Positions 43,327-52,559 of a stretch of DNA of 64,000 nt are shown piece by piece. Below the pieces are notes generated by a model. It saw only the letters and a list, made by a program, of their open reading frames with translations, had not been told where the DNA came from and ran no database searches. Position numbers and translations under genes: made by a program. Every line of letters begins with the position of its first letter. Position 1 is the first letter of the stretch. The stretch comes from Streptomyces lavendofoliae (GTDB lineage: Bacteria > Actinomycetota > Actinomycetes > Streptomycetales > Streptomycetaceae). The DNA is taken from positions 107,357 through 171,356 of the forward strand of contig NZ_BMTP01000016.1 in the NCBI RefSeq assembly GCF_014649735.1. Direction: 5' to 3'.

Positions 43327-43920
43327 CTAGCCGTCCTTGCCCATCGCCTTCCGTACGGCGTCCTTCGTACGGTCCATCAGCGCGGCCACCGGCCCCGCCA
43401 GGACGTTCGCCGCCGCCGACTCGACTCCCGGGTGCGGCCGGGTCGGTGCCATCGCCTCCGCCGCCTTCACGCCCCTGGCCATGGCGGCCAGCCCCGCGGC
43501 ATCGGTACTGCGGCGGATGTGGGTGAACTCGTAGCGCTCCTCCGCACGGGCGTGCTCCTGTACGGAGGCCCTCAACGCCAGCAGCCGGGGGAGGAACTTC
43601 GGGTCGTCGACGTCCATGTCGTCGAGCATGGCGAGCGTCTCCTTGGCGGCGCGCTCCTCGGCGAGCCGGTCCTCCACCACCTGCTCACCGCCCGGAAGGC
43701 TGCGGCGCGCGAAGGGGTGGACGACCTCCTCCTCCGCGGTCTCGTGGACCGCGAGGAGCCGGACCAGCCGGCGGAAGGCGTCCCGCCGCTCGTCGCCCTC
43801 GCTGTGCTCGACCTCGTCGAACAGGTTGCGGATGTCGCCGTGCTGGCGCATGAGCAGGGCGACGACGTCGTCGTCCCGGGAGTGGTCGTCACCGGCGGCG
43901 GGAGTACGGATCTCGGACAC
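43327..43920 (-). CDS. Hemerythrin HHE-domain protein
   Basis: 197 residues from the GTG at 43920, with AGGAGG six bases upstream; longer in-frame starts give an unlikely Arg-rich extension. Iron ligands are visible as RQHGDIRNLFDE, AVHETAEEEVVHPFA and EHARAEERYEF. Hemerythrin-like domains bind O2, NO or sense iron and redox state. The C-terminal 60 residues are an extra region ending KDAVRKAMGKDG. It starts 10 bp after the ferritin-like gene and is its operon partner. Confidence 0.9.
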   Translation of the reverse strand: MSEIRTPAAGDDHSRDDDVVALLMRQHGDIRNLFDEVEHSEGDERRDAFRRLVRLLAVHETAEEEVVHPFARRSLPGGEQVVEDRLAEERAAKETLAMLDDMDVDDPKFLPRLLALRASVQEHARAEERYEFTHIRRSTDAAGLAAMARGVKAAEAMAPTRPHPGVESAAANVLAGPVAALMDRTKDAVRKAMGKDG

Positions 43921-43930
43921 GTCGGACCTC

Positions 43931-45130
43931 CTACTTCTCACGCATGGCCGGGTCGGGATGCTCACCCTCGGTCTCGACGCGGTACTCGCGCCCGAACATC
44001 TCCTCGTGCTGCGCCATGACCCGCTCGCTCGGCGGCTCCTCACCACCGTGGATCTGCGCCTGCAACTGCTCGAAGCGCTCGTGCGCCTCCCGCACGTAAC
44101 CGGCGCCCAGGGTGGTCAGGTCCATCTGGGTGTCGAGCAGCTCCCGCAGATACGCCTTGTTCGGCTCGAACGTCAGCACGTTCGGCAGCTCGGGCGCCAG
44201 CACCGACTCGGGGTCGCGCCCGTCGTGCCGGCGCATCAGGTCGCACGCCAGGTGCAGGTGCTCCAGCTCCATGTTGAGGTGCAGCTCCCAGACGGCCTTC
44301 ACCTTGGGGTCGCTCTCCTGCTCCATGAAGGAGTAGTACAGGTAGCACTCGTTGTACTCGTGGTTGACGAGCTGCTCCCACCATGTCTCGCCCGGGTCGA
44401 CCAGGGACTCGTAGTGCGTGACGTGCTCCTCCTCGATGAGACCGATCTCCTGGTAGAGCTGGCGGGCGATCGGCTCCATGTAGGTGGGGCCGGTGTTCAT
44501 GTAGAAGTTCATCGTCTGCTGCTCCGCCGACATGATCGTCAGCGCGTGCAGCTTCGACAGCGGGTCGGTGGCGTTGCGGTCGTACGCGTCGCGCACGTTG
44601 TCGAAGGGGTGGCGGTGGTGGTACTTCGTCGGCCGGCCCGGCATGACCTCGGTGAGGTTGTCGACGATCGACTCGGCCTTGCGGTGCTCGATCATCTCGT
44701 ACAGGTTCGCGTACCGGTACAGGTGGTCGAAGTCCTCCAGCACGCCGAACTGGTACGCCTGCTTCAGGTAGGGGTCCGGTTCCATCCGGGCCACCCAGGC
44801 GGTCAGGTCGACCGCGACCTGCTCGTACGCGATCGTCGTCTCCAGGACCGACGACACGCCGGGCAGCAGCCAGTTCACCACCTTCTGCTGCTGCGCCTCG
44901 ATGTACCGGGTCTGGGCCAGCTGCCGCTTGACCTCGGGATCGATCGTGTTGCGGGCCAGATTGTGGCTGAACAGGATGGCCTCGACCTCGATGCCGTTCA
45001 TCGTGATGATGCGGCACCGGGTGTACGGATCGCAGTGGTCGGGGTCGATGGGGCTGACGTCGAGCTCGCGCCAGTTCCTGAGCTGGCGGTCCAGCGGGAT
45101 GCCACGCTGCTGCAAGGGATTGAACGTCAT
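43931..45130 (-). CDS. Ferritin-like di-iron protein, function unknown
   Basis: 399 residues, highly helical and rich in Glu, His, Tyr and Trp. Candidate metal-binding helices appear twice: TTIAYEQVAVDLTAWVARME with VLEDFDHLYRYANLYEMIEHR, and IGLIEEEHVTHYESLVD with VWELHLNMELEHLHLACDL. This suggests a double ferritin-like bundle with one or two metal sites. GGAGG lies 5 bases before the ATG. Together with the hemerythrin gene this makes a two-gene unit of iron-dependent proteins, probably for oxidative or nitrosative stress. Confidence 0.8.
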   Translation of the reverse strand: MTFNPLQQRGIPLDRQLRNWRELDVSPIDPDHCDPYTRCRIITMNGIEVEAILFSHNLARNTIDPEVKRQLAQTRYIEAQQQKVVNWLLPGVSSVLETTIAYEQVAVDLTAWVARMEPDPYLKQAYQFGVLEDFDHLYRYANLYEMIEHRKAESIVDNLTEVMPGRPTKYHHRHPFDNVRDAYDRNATDPLSKLHALTIMSAEQQTMNFYMNTGPTYMEPIARQLYQEIGLIEEEHVTHYESLVDPGETWWEQLVNHEYNECYLYYSFMEQESDPKVKAVWELHLNMELEHLHLACDLMRRHDGRDPESVLAPELPNVLTFEPNKAYLRELLDTQMDLTTLGAGYVREAHERFEQLQAQIHGGEEPPSERVMAQHEEMFGREYRVETEGEHPDPAMREK

Positions 45131-45278
45131 TCATGCCTCCATGGGGGTGCACGGCTGGGTACCCCCGTTTCCGCCGGAGGAACGGGACAGGGACAGGGGC
45201 CTGTTCATCCCTGGCCATTTCCACCGCCGGCATCACGCGGGCCGGCTCGGCGCCACTCCGCCGGCGGTACGCTCCGGC

Positions 45279-45609
45279 TCACCCGCTCCGGGGCAGCGGC
45301 CCCACGTCCGAGTGACGACCGGGCCGGACCGCCACGTGGCCCCGGCCGGGCCCAGGGCCGTCGCCCGCCGCCAGGGCGTTCGCGACGGCGCCGGTCACGA
45401 GGGCGTACACCGCCTTGTGCGCGAGGTCCCCCACCAGCTCCTCGCGGGGCCAGGCGGAGGGCGGAGCGCCGGCACCGGTGGCGTTCTCCAGGATCTGGTC
45501 GTCGGTGAGGCGGACCACCGCGAAGCGCCGAGGACACCGGCCCGCGCAGCCCGGCCCGCGCCATGACGGAACGCGGCACTCCGAGGGCGGCAGCCTGGCC
45601 GAAACGCAT
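45279..45609 (-). pseudogene. Probable frameshifted small gene
   Basis: Two good coding stretches in different minus frames adjoin at about 45518-45525. The upstream one begins at an ATG at 45609 (MRFGQAAALGVPRSVMARAG) and the downstream one continues RLTDDQILENATG and LVGDLAHKAVYALVTGAVA to a stop at 45279. Both have high GC at third positions. Skipping one base near 45521 joins them into about 110 codons. The downstream half alone (79 codons from a GTG at 45518) is the other possibility. Family not recognised. Confidence 0.4.
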
Positions 45610-45946
45610 CGCCCGGTGGATGGCGACGGGTTGCTTCCCGGGACGTTCGGGCAGGCCGGTCAGGCGCTCCGGCCCCCGGCCCGGCACATGCGGGTCGGGT
45701 CGGCCCTGCTCGCCTGCTCGATCTTCTCGCCAAGGGTCGTCACGACGCCTCCGGCGGTTCCCGCCGGCGGGCCCTGCCACAGCACACGCGATCATGGCGT
45801 GCCGGGTATTCGCCCCCGGTGCGCTCACCCACCGCGTCGGGCCGCCCGGCCACCCGCCACCACCCCTGGCGGCGACGGCCGGATGCGGGCGGGGGTATGT
45901 TGCCGGTACCGACGGGCAAAACCGCGCAGCCGAACGGAGAGACGGT
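45610..45946. other. 337-bp region upstream of the ATP-grasp gene
   Basis: No convincing gene. TATGTT at 45896-45901 could be the -10 of the ATP-grasp gene; no good -35 is seen. The rest is GC-rich without clear dyads. Confidence 0.3.
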
Positions 45947-47257
45947 GTGGAGCAGCGTTCACCCTGGGTCGTCTACGCGAACTTCGTCTCCGACGCGGCC
46001 CTCGGACTCGAGGCGGGCGCCGTGCTGGAACGGTGGGCGACGCAGGCTCCGCGCAAGGTGTGGCTGCTGGGGCCCGGGGACATCCTCGTGTCGCCGGTGC
46101 CCGTGTCCCGGGACTTCATGAGCTACGCGCTCGGTCTGCTGGGCGCCCCGGACGACGCCGTGTCCGTCATCCACGCGCCTCCCCGCCGGGGCGTCGCCAT
46201 GGCGGAGGCGCTCCGGGACGACGGCCGGCTGGAGGCGCTGAGCCGCCTCGCCGCCGGGCGGGCGGGGATCACCCTGCTGCCGACCGCGCTGGACGCGTCC
46301 ACGGTCGCCCTGGCCGAGGAACTGGGGATGGCGGTGACCCCGTACCGCTCGGCGCGCGCGGCGGCCGCCGCGCTCGACGTCACGTCCCGGCTGAACACCA
46401 AGGCGGGGTTCCGGCAGGTCGCCGCCGAGCTGGGCATCCGCACCCCGGAGGGCCGGACGTGCCGCCGCGACGGACTGCACGACGCGGTGCGCGAGCACCT
46501 CGCCGCCCACGGGCGGGTGGTCCTCAAGCCCGACCGGTCGGCGGGCGGCCACGGCATGACGTTCGTGTCACCGGGGGACCGGTGGTGGACCGGGATCCAG
46601 GAGGACGGGCTCGGCGGGGCGGACGGCCTGTGGGTCGTGGAGGAGTGGCTGGACGTGGCCCACTCCGTGAGCATCCAGATGGAGGCGGGGCCGCAGGGGG
46701 TCCGCCCGGTCTTCAGCGGGGAGATGCGCACCGCGGGCGCGGTGTTCACCGGGTACGTCTCCCCGCTGACCGGCGCCGCCGCGGGCGTCCGGACGGAGCT
46801 GGAGCGGTGGGGCGGGGCGCTGGGACGGTACCTGGCGGACCACGGGTACGCCGGGCCCTTCGGCATCGACGCGGTCGTCACACGGGACGGGACGCTGGTG
46901 GCCACCGAGAGCAACATCCGCCGCACGGCCACCACCACCCCCCAGGCCATGGTGGCCCGCCTGTCCCGGGCGGCCGGCCTGGAGGAGGACCCCGCGTGGC
47001 TCCTGGGACAGCGCCGTGCCGCCACCGTGTTCGGCTTCGCGGAGGCCGTCGACCGGCTGGACGCGGCCGGCATCGACTGGCGGAGCGCCACGGGGGAGGG
47101 CGTGGTCCTGTACGCGGACGCGCCCCATGACGGCCGGTCCTGGCGCTACGCCATCACCGCCCCGGAGCACGAGCGGCTGTGGGAACTGGAGGAGCGGCTG
47201 ACGGACGTCCTGGGCCTCGACGGCCGGCCCGGGAGCCCGCAGCCCGACGGCGCCTGA
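45947..47257 (+). CDS. PreATP-grasp/ATP-grasp enzyme, PGM1-like peptide ligase
   Basis: 436 residues from a GTG with GGAGA six bases before. N-terminal preATP-grasp half (YANFVSDAALGLEAGAV) followed by an ATP-grasp domain: VVLKPDRSAGGHGM binds ATP, GLWVVEEWLDVAHSVSIQM is the central strand and ESNIRRTATTTP carries the Mg ligands. The layout is that of PGM1, the ligase that joins an unusual amino acid to peptides in pheganomycin synthesis. No precursor peptide gene is seen beside it. A convergent M20 peptidase lies 63 bp away. Confidence 0.8.
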   Translation: MEQRSPWVVYANFVSDAALGLEAGAVLERWATQAPRKVWLLGPGDILVSPVPVSRDFMSYALGLLGAPDDAVSVIHAPPRRGVAMAEALRDDGRLEALSRLAAGRAGITLLPTALDASTVALAEELGMAVTPYRSARAAAAALDVTSRLNTKAGFRQVAAELGIRTPEGRTCRRDGLHDAVREHLAAHGRVVLKPDRSAGGHGMTFVSPGDRWWTGIQEDGLGGADGLWVVEEWLDVAHSVSIQMEAGPQGVRPVFSGEMRTAGAVFTGYVSPLTGAAAGVRTELERWGGALGRYLADHGYAGPFGIDAVVTRDGTLVATESNIRRTATTTPQAMVARLSRAAGLEEDPAWLLGQRRAATVFGFAEAVDRLDAAGIDWRSATGEGVVLYADAPHDGRSWRYAITAPEHERLWELEERLTDVLGLDGRPGSPQPDGA

Positions 47258-47320
47258 CCGGTCATCGCCCCGGTCCGGGCCCAGGGCGCACACCGCACCT
47301 GACCGGTCACCATCCCGGCG

Positions 47321-48712
47321 TCACCGCGTCGCGGACGCGAGCTCCTCGAGGAAGTAGGCCAGCGTCTCGGCACCCCGCACGAGGGCCTGGACCTCGACCT
47401 TCTCGTCATGACCGTGCCACCGGTCGTCCACCAGGCCGGTCCCGAAGAACAGCACCGGCGCGCCGAGCTCGCGGGCCAGCTGGGCCGCCGGCGCCGCCCC
47501 GCCGTTGCGCATGCGCAACGGCGGCCGGCCCAGCGCCCGGGACATCGCCCGCTCCAGGGCGGCCGCCGCCGGGTGCTCCGACGGCGTGAGATAGGGATCG
47601 GAGATCGTGGACGAGATGGTCAGGTCGTACTCGTAACCGTCCACGCGGTGCTCGTCCACCCACCGGCGCAGCTGCCCGGCGACCTCGTCCGCGGTCTGGT
47701 CCGGCACCAGGCGCAACAGCAGATCGGCCCGCGCGACCGGTGGGATCACTCCGCGCGACGGTTGCTCGGCGTCCCCGCCCAGCAGGCTGCTGACCTCGAC
47801 GGACGGACGGGTCCAGATGCGCTCCAGCGGACTGCGGCCGTGTTCGCCCCGGATGGCGCGGGTGTGCGACTCCCGGAGCCACGTCGCCTCGTCGAAGGGG
47901 ATGGCGTCGAGTTCGTCCTGTTCGCGCGGCGACAACGGGGCCACGGCGTCGTAGAACCCCGGCAGGGTGACCCTGCCCTTCTCGTCGTGCAGCAACCCCA
48001 GCAGGCGGCACAGCTCCGTGCAGGCGTTGGGCGCGACACCGGCGACCGCCCCGCTGTGCACGTCGTCCCGCGCTCCGCGTACCTCCAGCCGCCCGTTGAC
48101 CGAACCGCGCACACCGGTGCACACCGCCGCGTCGGACAGCGACCACAGCATCGTGTCCGACACCATGACGACGTCCGCCGCGAGCTGCTCCGCGTGCTCC
48201 GCGAGCAGATCCGCCATGTGCACCGAGCCGGTCTCCTCCTCGCCCTCGACGAACAGCTTCACGCCCACCGCCGGGGCGGAGCGCCCCGTCGCCGGGTGGG
48301 CGCGCAGGGCCCACAGGTGGGCCAGCGCCTGCCCCTTGGCGTCGGACGCCCCCCTCCCGTACATCCGTCCGTCGCGGATCACCGGCGAGAAGGGGGACGT
48401 CTCCCGCCACTCCTCCGCCTTCACGGCGTGGACGTCGTGGTGGCTGTAGACGAGCAGGGTCGGCGCCGACGGGTCCTCGGCCGGCCAGTGCGCGTACACG
48501 GCCGGCAGGCCCTCGGTCTCCCACTCCTCCACCACCGGAAAGCCGGTGGCCCTCAGGGCGGAGGCCAGCCAGCGGGCCGAGCGGACGACGTCCGGGCGGT
48601 GCGCGGGGGCGGCGGACACGGACGGGATGCCCACCCACTCGGCCAGGGCCGCCAGCATCTCCGCCTCCCGGCGGTGCAGCTCCCGTCGTACGCGCGGATC
48701 TCGTTCGCCCAT
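47321..48712 (-). CDS. M20-family dipeptidase
   Basis: 463 residues. The zinc-binding and catalytic motifs are LVYSHHDVHAVKAEEW (about 90), GRGASDAKGQALAHLWAL (about 120), LFVEGEEETGS (about 155) and a final HGHDEKVEV. The lid domain lies between about 200 and 370. M20 enzymes of this type hydrolyse dipeptides or N-acyl amino acids with two zinc ions. Its convergent ATP-grasp neighbour makes amide bonds, which invites a synthesis/degradation pairing, unproven. Confidence 0.93.
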   Translation of the reverse strand: MGERDPRVRRELHRREAEMLAALAEWVGIPSVSAAPAHRPDVVRSARWLASALRATGFPVVEEWETEGLPAVYAHWPAEDPSAPTLLVYSHHDVHAVKAEEWRETSPFSPVIRDGRMYGRGASDAKGQALAHLWALRAHPATGRSAPAVGVKLFVEGEEETGSVHMADLLAEHAEQLAADVVMVSDTMLWSLSDAAVCTGVRGSVNGRLEVRGARDDVHSGAVAGVAPNACTELCRLLGLLHDEKGRVTLPGFYDAVAPLSPREQDELDAIPFDEATWLRESHTRAIRGEHGRSPLERIWTRPSVEVSSLLGGDAEQPSRGVIPPVARADLLLRLVPDQTADEVAGQLRRWVDEHRVDGYEYDLTISSTISDPYLTPSEHPAAAALERAMSRALGRPPLRMRNGGAAPAAQLARELGAPVLFFGTGLVDDRWHGHDEKVEVQALVRGAETLAYFLEELASATR

Positions 48713-49002
48713 CGGTCCTCCTGCCGAGGTCGCCCCGTGCCGGCCGGCCCCCTTCAGCGGTCACCCCATGTCACCGGGCGAGTAACCGCCGTACGGGGAA
48801 CCATGCCACCGGCCGGACCACCGGGAGCCCCGCCGCCTCCCGCAGGTCCGGCTGAACGCCCGCGCCCCCGCGAATGCCCCGTCCGCGCCCGCGCGCCCAC
48901 CGGCGTACCCCCGAGCGCCCCGTTCGCGGCATTGCGGCCCCCGGGCGCGGCCCACCAGAGTGGGGGAGCTGTGCAGGACGCCGACAAGATCGAGGGGGCC
49001 CC

Positions 49003-49398
49003 GTGAGGTACGCGCGCCAGAAGACGGTCCGGCCGGTGACGCCGACACGGCGGCGGGCGGCGGTCACGGCGGCCGCGCTCGCCGCCGCGTGTGCGCTGGG
49101 GCTGGTGACCGCGCCACCGGCGAGCGCCGAGGTCAAGTCCACGTGCGGCCGCTACATCTGCGTGGCCACCGCCTACCAGGGGCGTGACTACGTCCAGGAC
49201 ATCACGGTCACCACCCGCGACGGCCTCCGGGGGACGCTGCGCGCCTTCGTGGGCGACCACCGGGACAGCAAGGCCGGTGTGTCGCGGTGGAGGTTCGTCG
49301 TCAACCGGGAGATCAGGGCCTACCCGCGGCTGGCCGTCTGCGGAGGGCTGGACCGCAGCGGCAGGGTCATCGAGAACCACTGTGTGATGATCCCCTGA
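49003..49398 (+). CDS. Small secreted protein with four cysteines
   Basis: 131 residues from a GTG preceded by GAGGGGG. A twin-basic N-terminus and hydrophobic stretch end in PPASAE, a good signal-peptidase site near residue 42. The mature part has cysteines in STCGRYICVAT, AVCGGLD and NHCVMIP, enough for two disulphides, and is otherwise beta-rich. No family recognised. The preceding 290 bp contain no gene. Confidence 0.75.
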   Translation: MRYARQKTVRPVTPTRRRAAVTAAALAAACALGLVTAPPASAEVKSTCGRYICVATAYQGRDYVQDITVTTRDGLRGTLRAFVGDHRDSKAGVSRWRFVVNREIRAYPRLAVCGGLDRSGRVIENHCVMIP

Positions 49399-49412
49399 CA
49401 CCGGCACCGCCG

Positions 49413-50058
49413 CTACGCCGCCGTGAGGGCGCGCAGCTCCGGGACCCCGGCCACCGCCTGGTACACGGGCTCCAGGTCCGCCCGGGGGACGGGGCCCGCG
49501 ACGGACAGGACGCGGCGGACGCGGCGTACCAGCGCGTCGCGGCCCGGGGCGCCGGGTCGCAGCCGCTCCGCGAGGGACCCGGCCTCGTTTCCCAGGACAC
49601 CGCGGAAACAGTGGGAGGCGCAGAAACCGTCCTCGAACCAGTGGGTCAGCGACTCCAGCACGCCCCGTGGTTCCCCGACGGCCTCCAGCCGGAGCCGGTA
49701 TGCGGCCCAGAGGTGCTCCCGGGTCTCCTCGTACGCGTCGGTCCACGCGGAGAACACCGAGGTCACAGCCGGTTCGTCGAACAGGTCCACGAGGCCGAGT
49801 ACGACCCGTACGGTCTCCTCGGCGCCCGGTCCGGCAGTCCCCATCGCCATGTCCGCCCATATCAGGGCGGACTGACGGGTCGTCAGGGAGGTGCCCGGCA
49901 TCGCAGGGTGCCGCCAGACGCCGTCGGCGCCGCACGTGGCGCCCTGGGCGATGAGCCACCGGCGGGGCTTCCTCGTCGGTGGCGGTGGCGGTGGCGGTGG
50001 CGGTGTCTGGGGCGGCGTCGGTGTCTGGGGCGGCGTCGGGGTTGCTGGGGGTGGCCAT
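49413..50058 (-). pseudogene. Hypothetical gene with an apparent +1 frameshift
   Basis: The ATG at 50058 has a good ribosome site (GGAAAGGA, 5 bases) and opens a frame with normal codon use through an Ala/Asp/Thr-rich repeat (four GCCACC units). That frame then turns into Arg-rich nonsense. The adjoining frame continues RRWLIAQGATCGADGVW to a natural end (ELRALTAA, stop 49413). Removing one G from the GGGG run at 49964-49967 joins them exactly (DEEA then RRWLIAQG) into about 214 codons. It is either a recent mutation or a sequencing error. The helical domain (SALIWADMAMGTAGPGAEET) matches no family I know. Confidence 0.6.
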
Positions 50059-50328
50059 GAGGGTCCTTTCCGGGGGAGTGATCGCCGTGGACGAGCGATC
50101 ACCGTAGACGACCGGGCCGTCGCCCCCGCCCGCCCGGATCCCGCCCCCGCCGCGAGGGAGGCACCCGGGCGCGAGGGGTAGCGTGTGCGCCGGCCGCGTG
50201 CACTCCCGCCGGTCCGCCGCTCGCGCCCCGTGTGCGAGCCGTGCCCGGAGCGGGCGGCACGATCGGGAACCGGCCACGGCTCGTTCGTGTCCCAGGGGGT
50301 GAAGACCCGCGGCAGGGGGGACGGAAAG

Positions 50329-51975
50329 ATGAAGGCGTGGGTGGTCCCCGGCTACACGGAGACCGCAGAACTCGGCTCGGGCGCCAGCGGCCGGGTGGTA
50401 CTGGCGGTGCACGACGGAACCGGCACTCCCGTCGCGGTGAAGTACCTCGGCGACCGCCTGCGCCGGGACCCGGCGTTCGTGGGGCAGTTCCGGGCCGAGG
50501 CCCGGCTGCTCGGCGCACTGCGGTCGCCCTACGTCGTCCAGCTGTACGAGTACGTGGAGGCGCCCGACGGCGCCGCCATCGTGATGGAGCTGGTGGACGG
50601 CCTGGCCCTGCGCGCGGTGCTCAAGCAGTCGGGACACACCGACCCCGAGGCCGCCCTCGTCGTGCTCAAGGGCTCGCTGCTGGGCCTGGCCGCCGCCCAC
50701 CGGGCAGGCGTCGTGCACCGCGACTACAAGCCGGAGAACGTGCTGGTCGCGGCGGACGGCTCGTCCAAGCTGGTGGACTTCGGCATCGCCGCCGACCACG
50801 GCACCACACCCGGCGTGGCCGGGACGCCCGCGTACATGGCCCCCGAGCAGTGGCAGGGGCGCCCCGCCTCGCCCGCGGCCGACGTGTACGCGGCGACCGC
50901 CACGTTCTACGAGTGCCTGACCGGACGCAAGCCGTTCACCGGGCAGAACCTCGCGGAGCTGGCCCTCCAGCACATCGAGGCCCCCGTACCCGAGGCCGAG
51001 GCCCCCGAACCGGTGCGTCCGCTCATCCGCCGGGGCCTCGCGAAGCGGCCCGAGGAGCGCCCGGAGGACGCCGAGGCGTTCGTGGCCGAGCTGGAGGTCC
51101 TGGCCCGCACCGCGTACGGGCCGGACTGGGAGGAACGCGGACAGCGCAAGCTCGCGGCACTCGCCGCGCTGCTGCCGCTGCTGTTCCCCTCGGCGGGCGG
51201 CTCGCCGGCATCGACCACGGCCTTCGCCACGACCTCGCTGTGGGCACCCGGGCGGAGCGGCTGGCTGGGCGCCGGCGCGGCGCTCGCCCTGGGCCTGCTG
51301 CTGATCCTCACGCAGGCAGGGGCGTCGGAGCGGACGGGCGAGGTGGCGGCGGGCAGCGTGTCGGCGACGACCACCGCCGTCCCGCTCGCGGACGGTCCGG
51401 GCCGGGCCGCGCCGCCCTCACCGGGCTCGTCGGCCTCGTCGTCGGCCGCGTCCTCGCCGTCACCGTCACCGTCGGCTTCGGAGCCGGGCTCCCCCGCCCC
51501 CTCCACGCCGGCCGGTACGTCGTCCCCGCCGGCGTCCGCGCCCACCTCGGCCGGGCCTCCGGGCTCCCTCCCCGGTACCCCGACGGCCCCGACGACCGTG
51601 ACGCCGCCGGACACCGGGGCGACGACGGCACCGCCTCCCACCACCGCGCCGCCACCCTCCCCGCCGGCGAGCGTGGAGGCGGTGACCGTGACCTCGTTCC
51701 GGCAGACCGGCTTCACGACGGCCCAGGTGACGCTGTCCGTCGACGCCTCCGGCCCGGCGACCGTCCTGCTGGAGTGGTTCAGCGGCGACGCGCGGGGCAC
51801 GCTCGGCGCGCCCGAGGGCTCCATGACCTTCCCCTCCGGTACGGCGGCGACCGCCCGGACCCTGACGTTCTCGGGCCAGGGGTGCTACTGGGGCGTACGC
51901 GCCACGACCACCCCGGCGGCGGGCAACGGAGCCGCGAGTCGGCAGATCCTCATCAGGCGGTGCGAGATCCGGTGA
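50329..51975 (+). CDS. Transmembrane Ser/Thr protein kinase (PknB-like)
   Basis: 548 residues from the ATG at 50329. Kinase domain at about 10-265: glycine loop LGSGASGRVVLAV, Lys38 in VAVKYL, HRDYKPEN at 130-137, DFG at 150-152 and GTPAYMAPEQ. One membrane helix at about 309-328, then a long Ser/Pro/Thr-rich extracellular linker (about 340-455) and a small C-terminal beta domain with two cysteines (GQGCYWGV, IRRCEIR). The linker is probably wall-spanning and glycosylated. The next gene overlaps by 4 bp. Confidence 0.92.
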   Translation: MKAWVVPGYTETAELGSGASGRVVLAVHDGTGTPVAVKYLGDRLRRDPAFVGQFRAEARLLGALRSPYVVQLYEYVEAPDGAAIVMELVDGLALRAVLKQSGHTDPEAALVVLKGSLLGLAAAHRAGVVHRDYKPENVLVAADGSSKLVDFGIAADHGTTPGVAGTPAYMAPEQWQGRPASPAADVYAATATFYECLTGRKPFTGQNLAELALQHIEAPVPEAEAPEPVRPLIRRGLAKRPEERPEDAEAFVAELEVLARTAYGPDWEERGQRKLAALAALLPLLFPSAGGSPASTTAFATTSLWAPGRSGWLGAGAALALGLLLILTQAGASERTGEVAAGSVSATTTAVPLADGPGRAAPPSPGSSASSSAASSPSPSPSASEPGSPAPSTPAGTSSPPASAPTSAGPPGSLPGTPTAPTTVTPPDTGATTAPPPTTAPPPSPPASVEAVTVTSFRQTGFTTAQVTLSVDASGPATVLLEWFSGDARGTLGAPEGSMTFPSGTAATARTLTFSGQGCYWGVRATTTPAAGNGAASRQILIRRCEIR

Positions 51976-52559
51976 ACGACGACGACTACAGCGCCACCGC
52001 CCTCGGCAGCGAGTGGATCAGCGGGCCGCCCGGACCGTCCGGCCCGGCCGGGCGGACCCTCGTCGCGCCCGACCGGGCCGACGGCTCCGTGCTGCGTTTC
52101 GGGCCGGGCGTCACCGCCGCCGCCGTGGCACCCTTCCCGGTCGTCCCGGGACCGCCCGCTCGGCGGCGCGGCCTGCGCCGGTACGCCCTCGCGGCGGTCG
52201 TCCTGGTCCTGGTCCTCGGCTACCTCGCGTGGCAGCGTCACGGGCCCGGCGTCGAGGTCCGGGAGGTGGCCGTGACCGCCGACCCGGACGGGCCGGCCTG
52301 TGGGGCGGTGGCCGACGTGGTGGCCGTCGTCCGGACGAACGGCCGCCCCGGAACCCTCGCCTACCGGTGGGTCCGCAGCGACGGCACCCGCTCCGAGCGG
52401 CTGGCCGAGCGGATGCCGCAGGGCCGGCGGGAGGCCACCCTGCACCTGTTGTGGACCTTCCAGGGCCCGGGGCACTACCGGGCCGAGGCCCGGCTGGAGT
52501 TGCTGGAGCCCGTCGAGCGCACGGCGTCCGCCCGGTTCACCTACGACTGCGCGCCCTAG
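51972..52559 (+). CDS. Single-pass membrane protein partner of the kinase
   Basis: 195 residues. The GTG overlaps the kinase stop (GTGA). A short acidic, Gly/Pro-rich cytoplasmic N-terminus (about 1-70), one membrane helix (YALAAVVLVLVLGYLAW) and an outside beta domain with cysteines in DGPACGAVAD and FTYDCAP. Its outer domain resembles in size and pattern the kinase's own C-terminal domain, so the two may bind the same signal or each other. Its cytoplasmic part may be a kinase substrate (inferred). Confidence 0.78.
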   Translation: MNDDDYSATALGSEWISGPPGPSGPAGRTLVAPDRADGSVLRFGPGVTAAAVAPFPVVPGPPARRRGLRRYALAAVVLVLVLGYLAWQRHGPGVEVREVAVTADPDGPACGAVADVVAVVRTNGRPGTLAYRWVRSDGTRSERLAERMPQGRREATLHLLWTFQGPGHYRAEARLELLEPVERTASARFTYDCAP

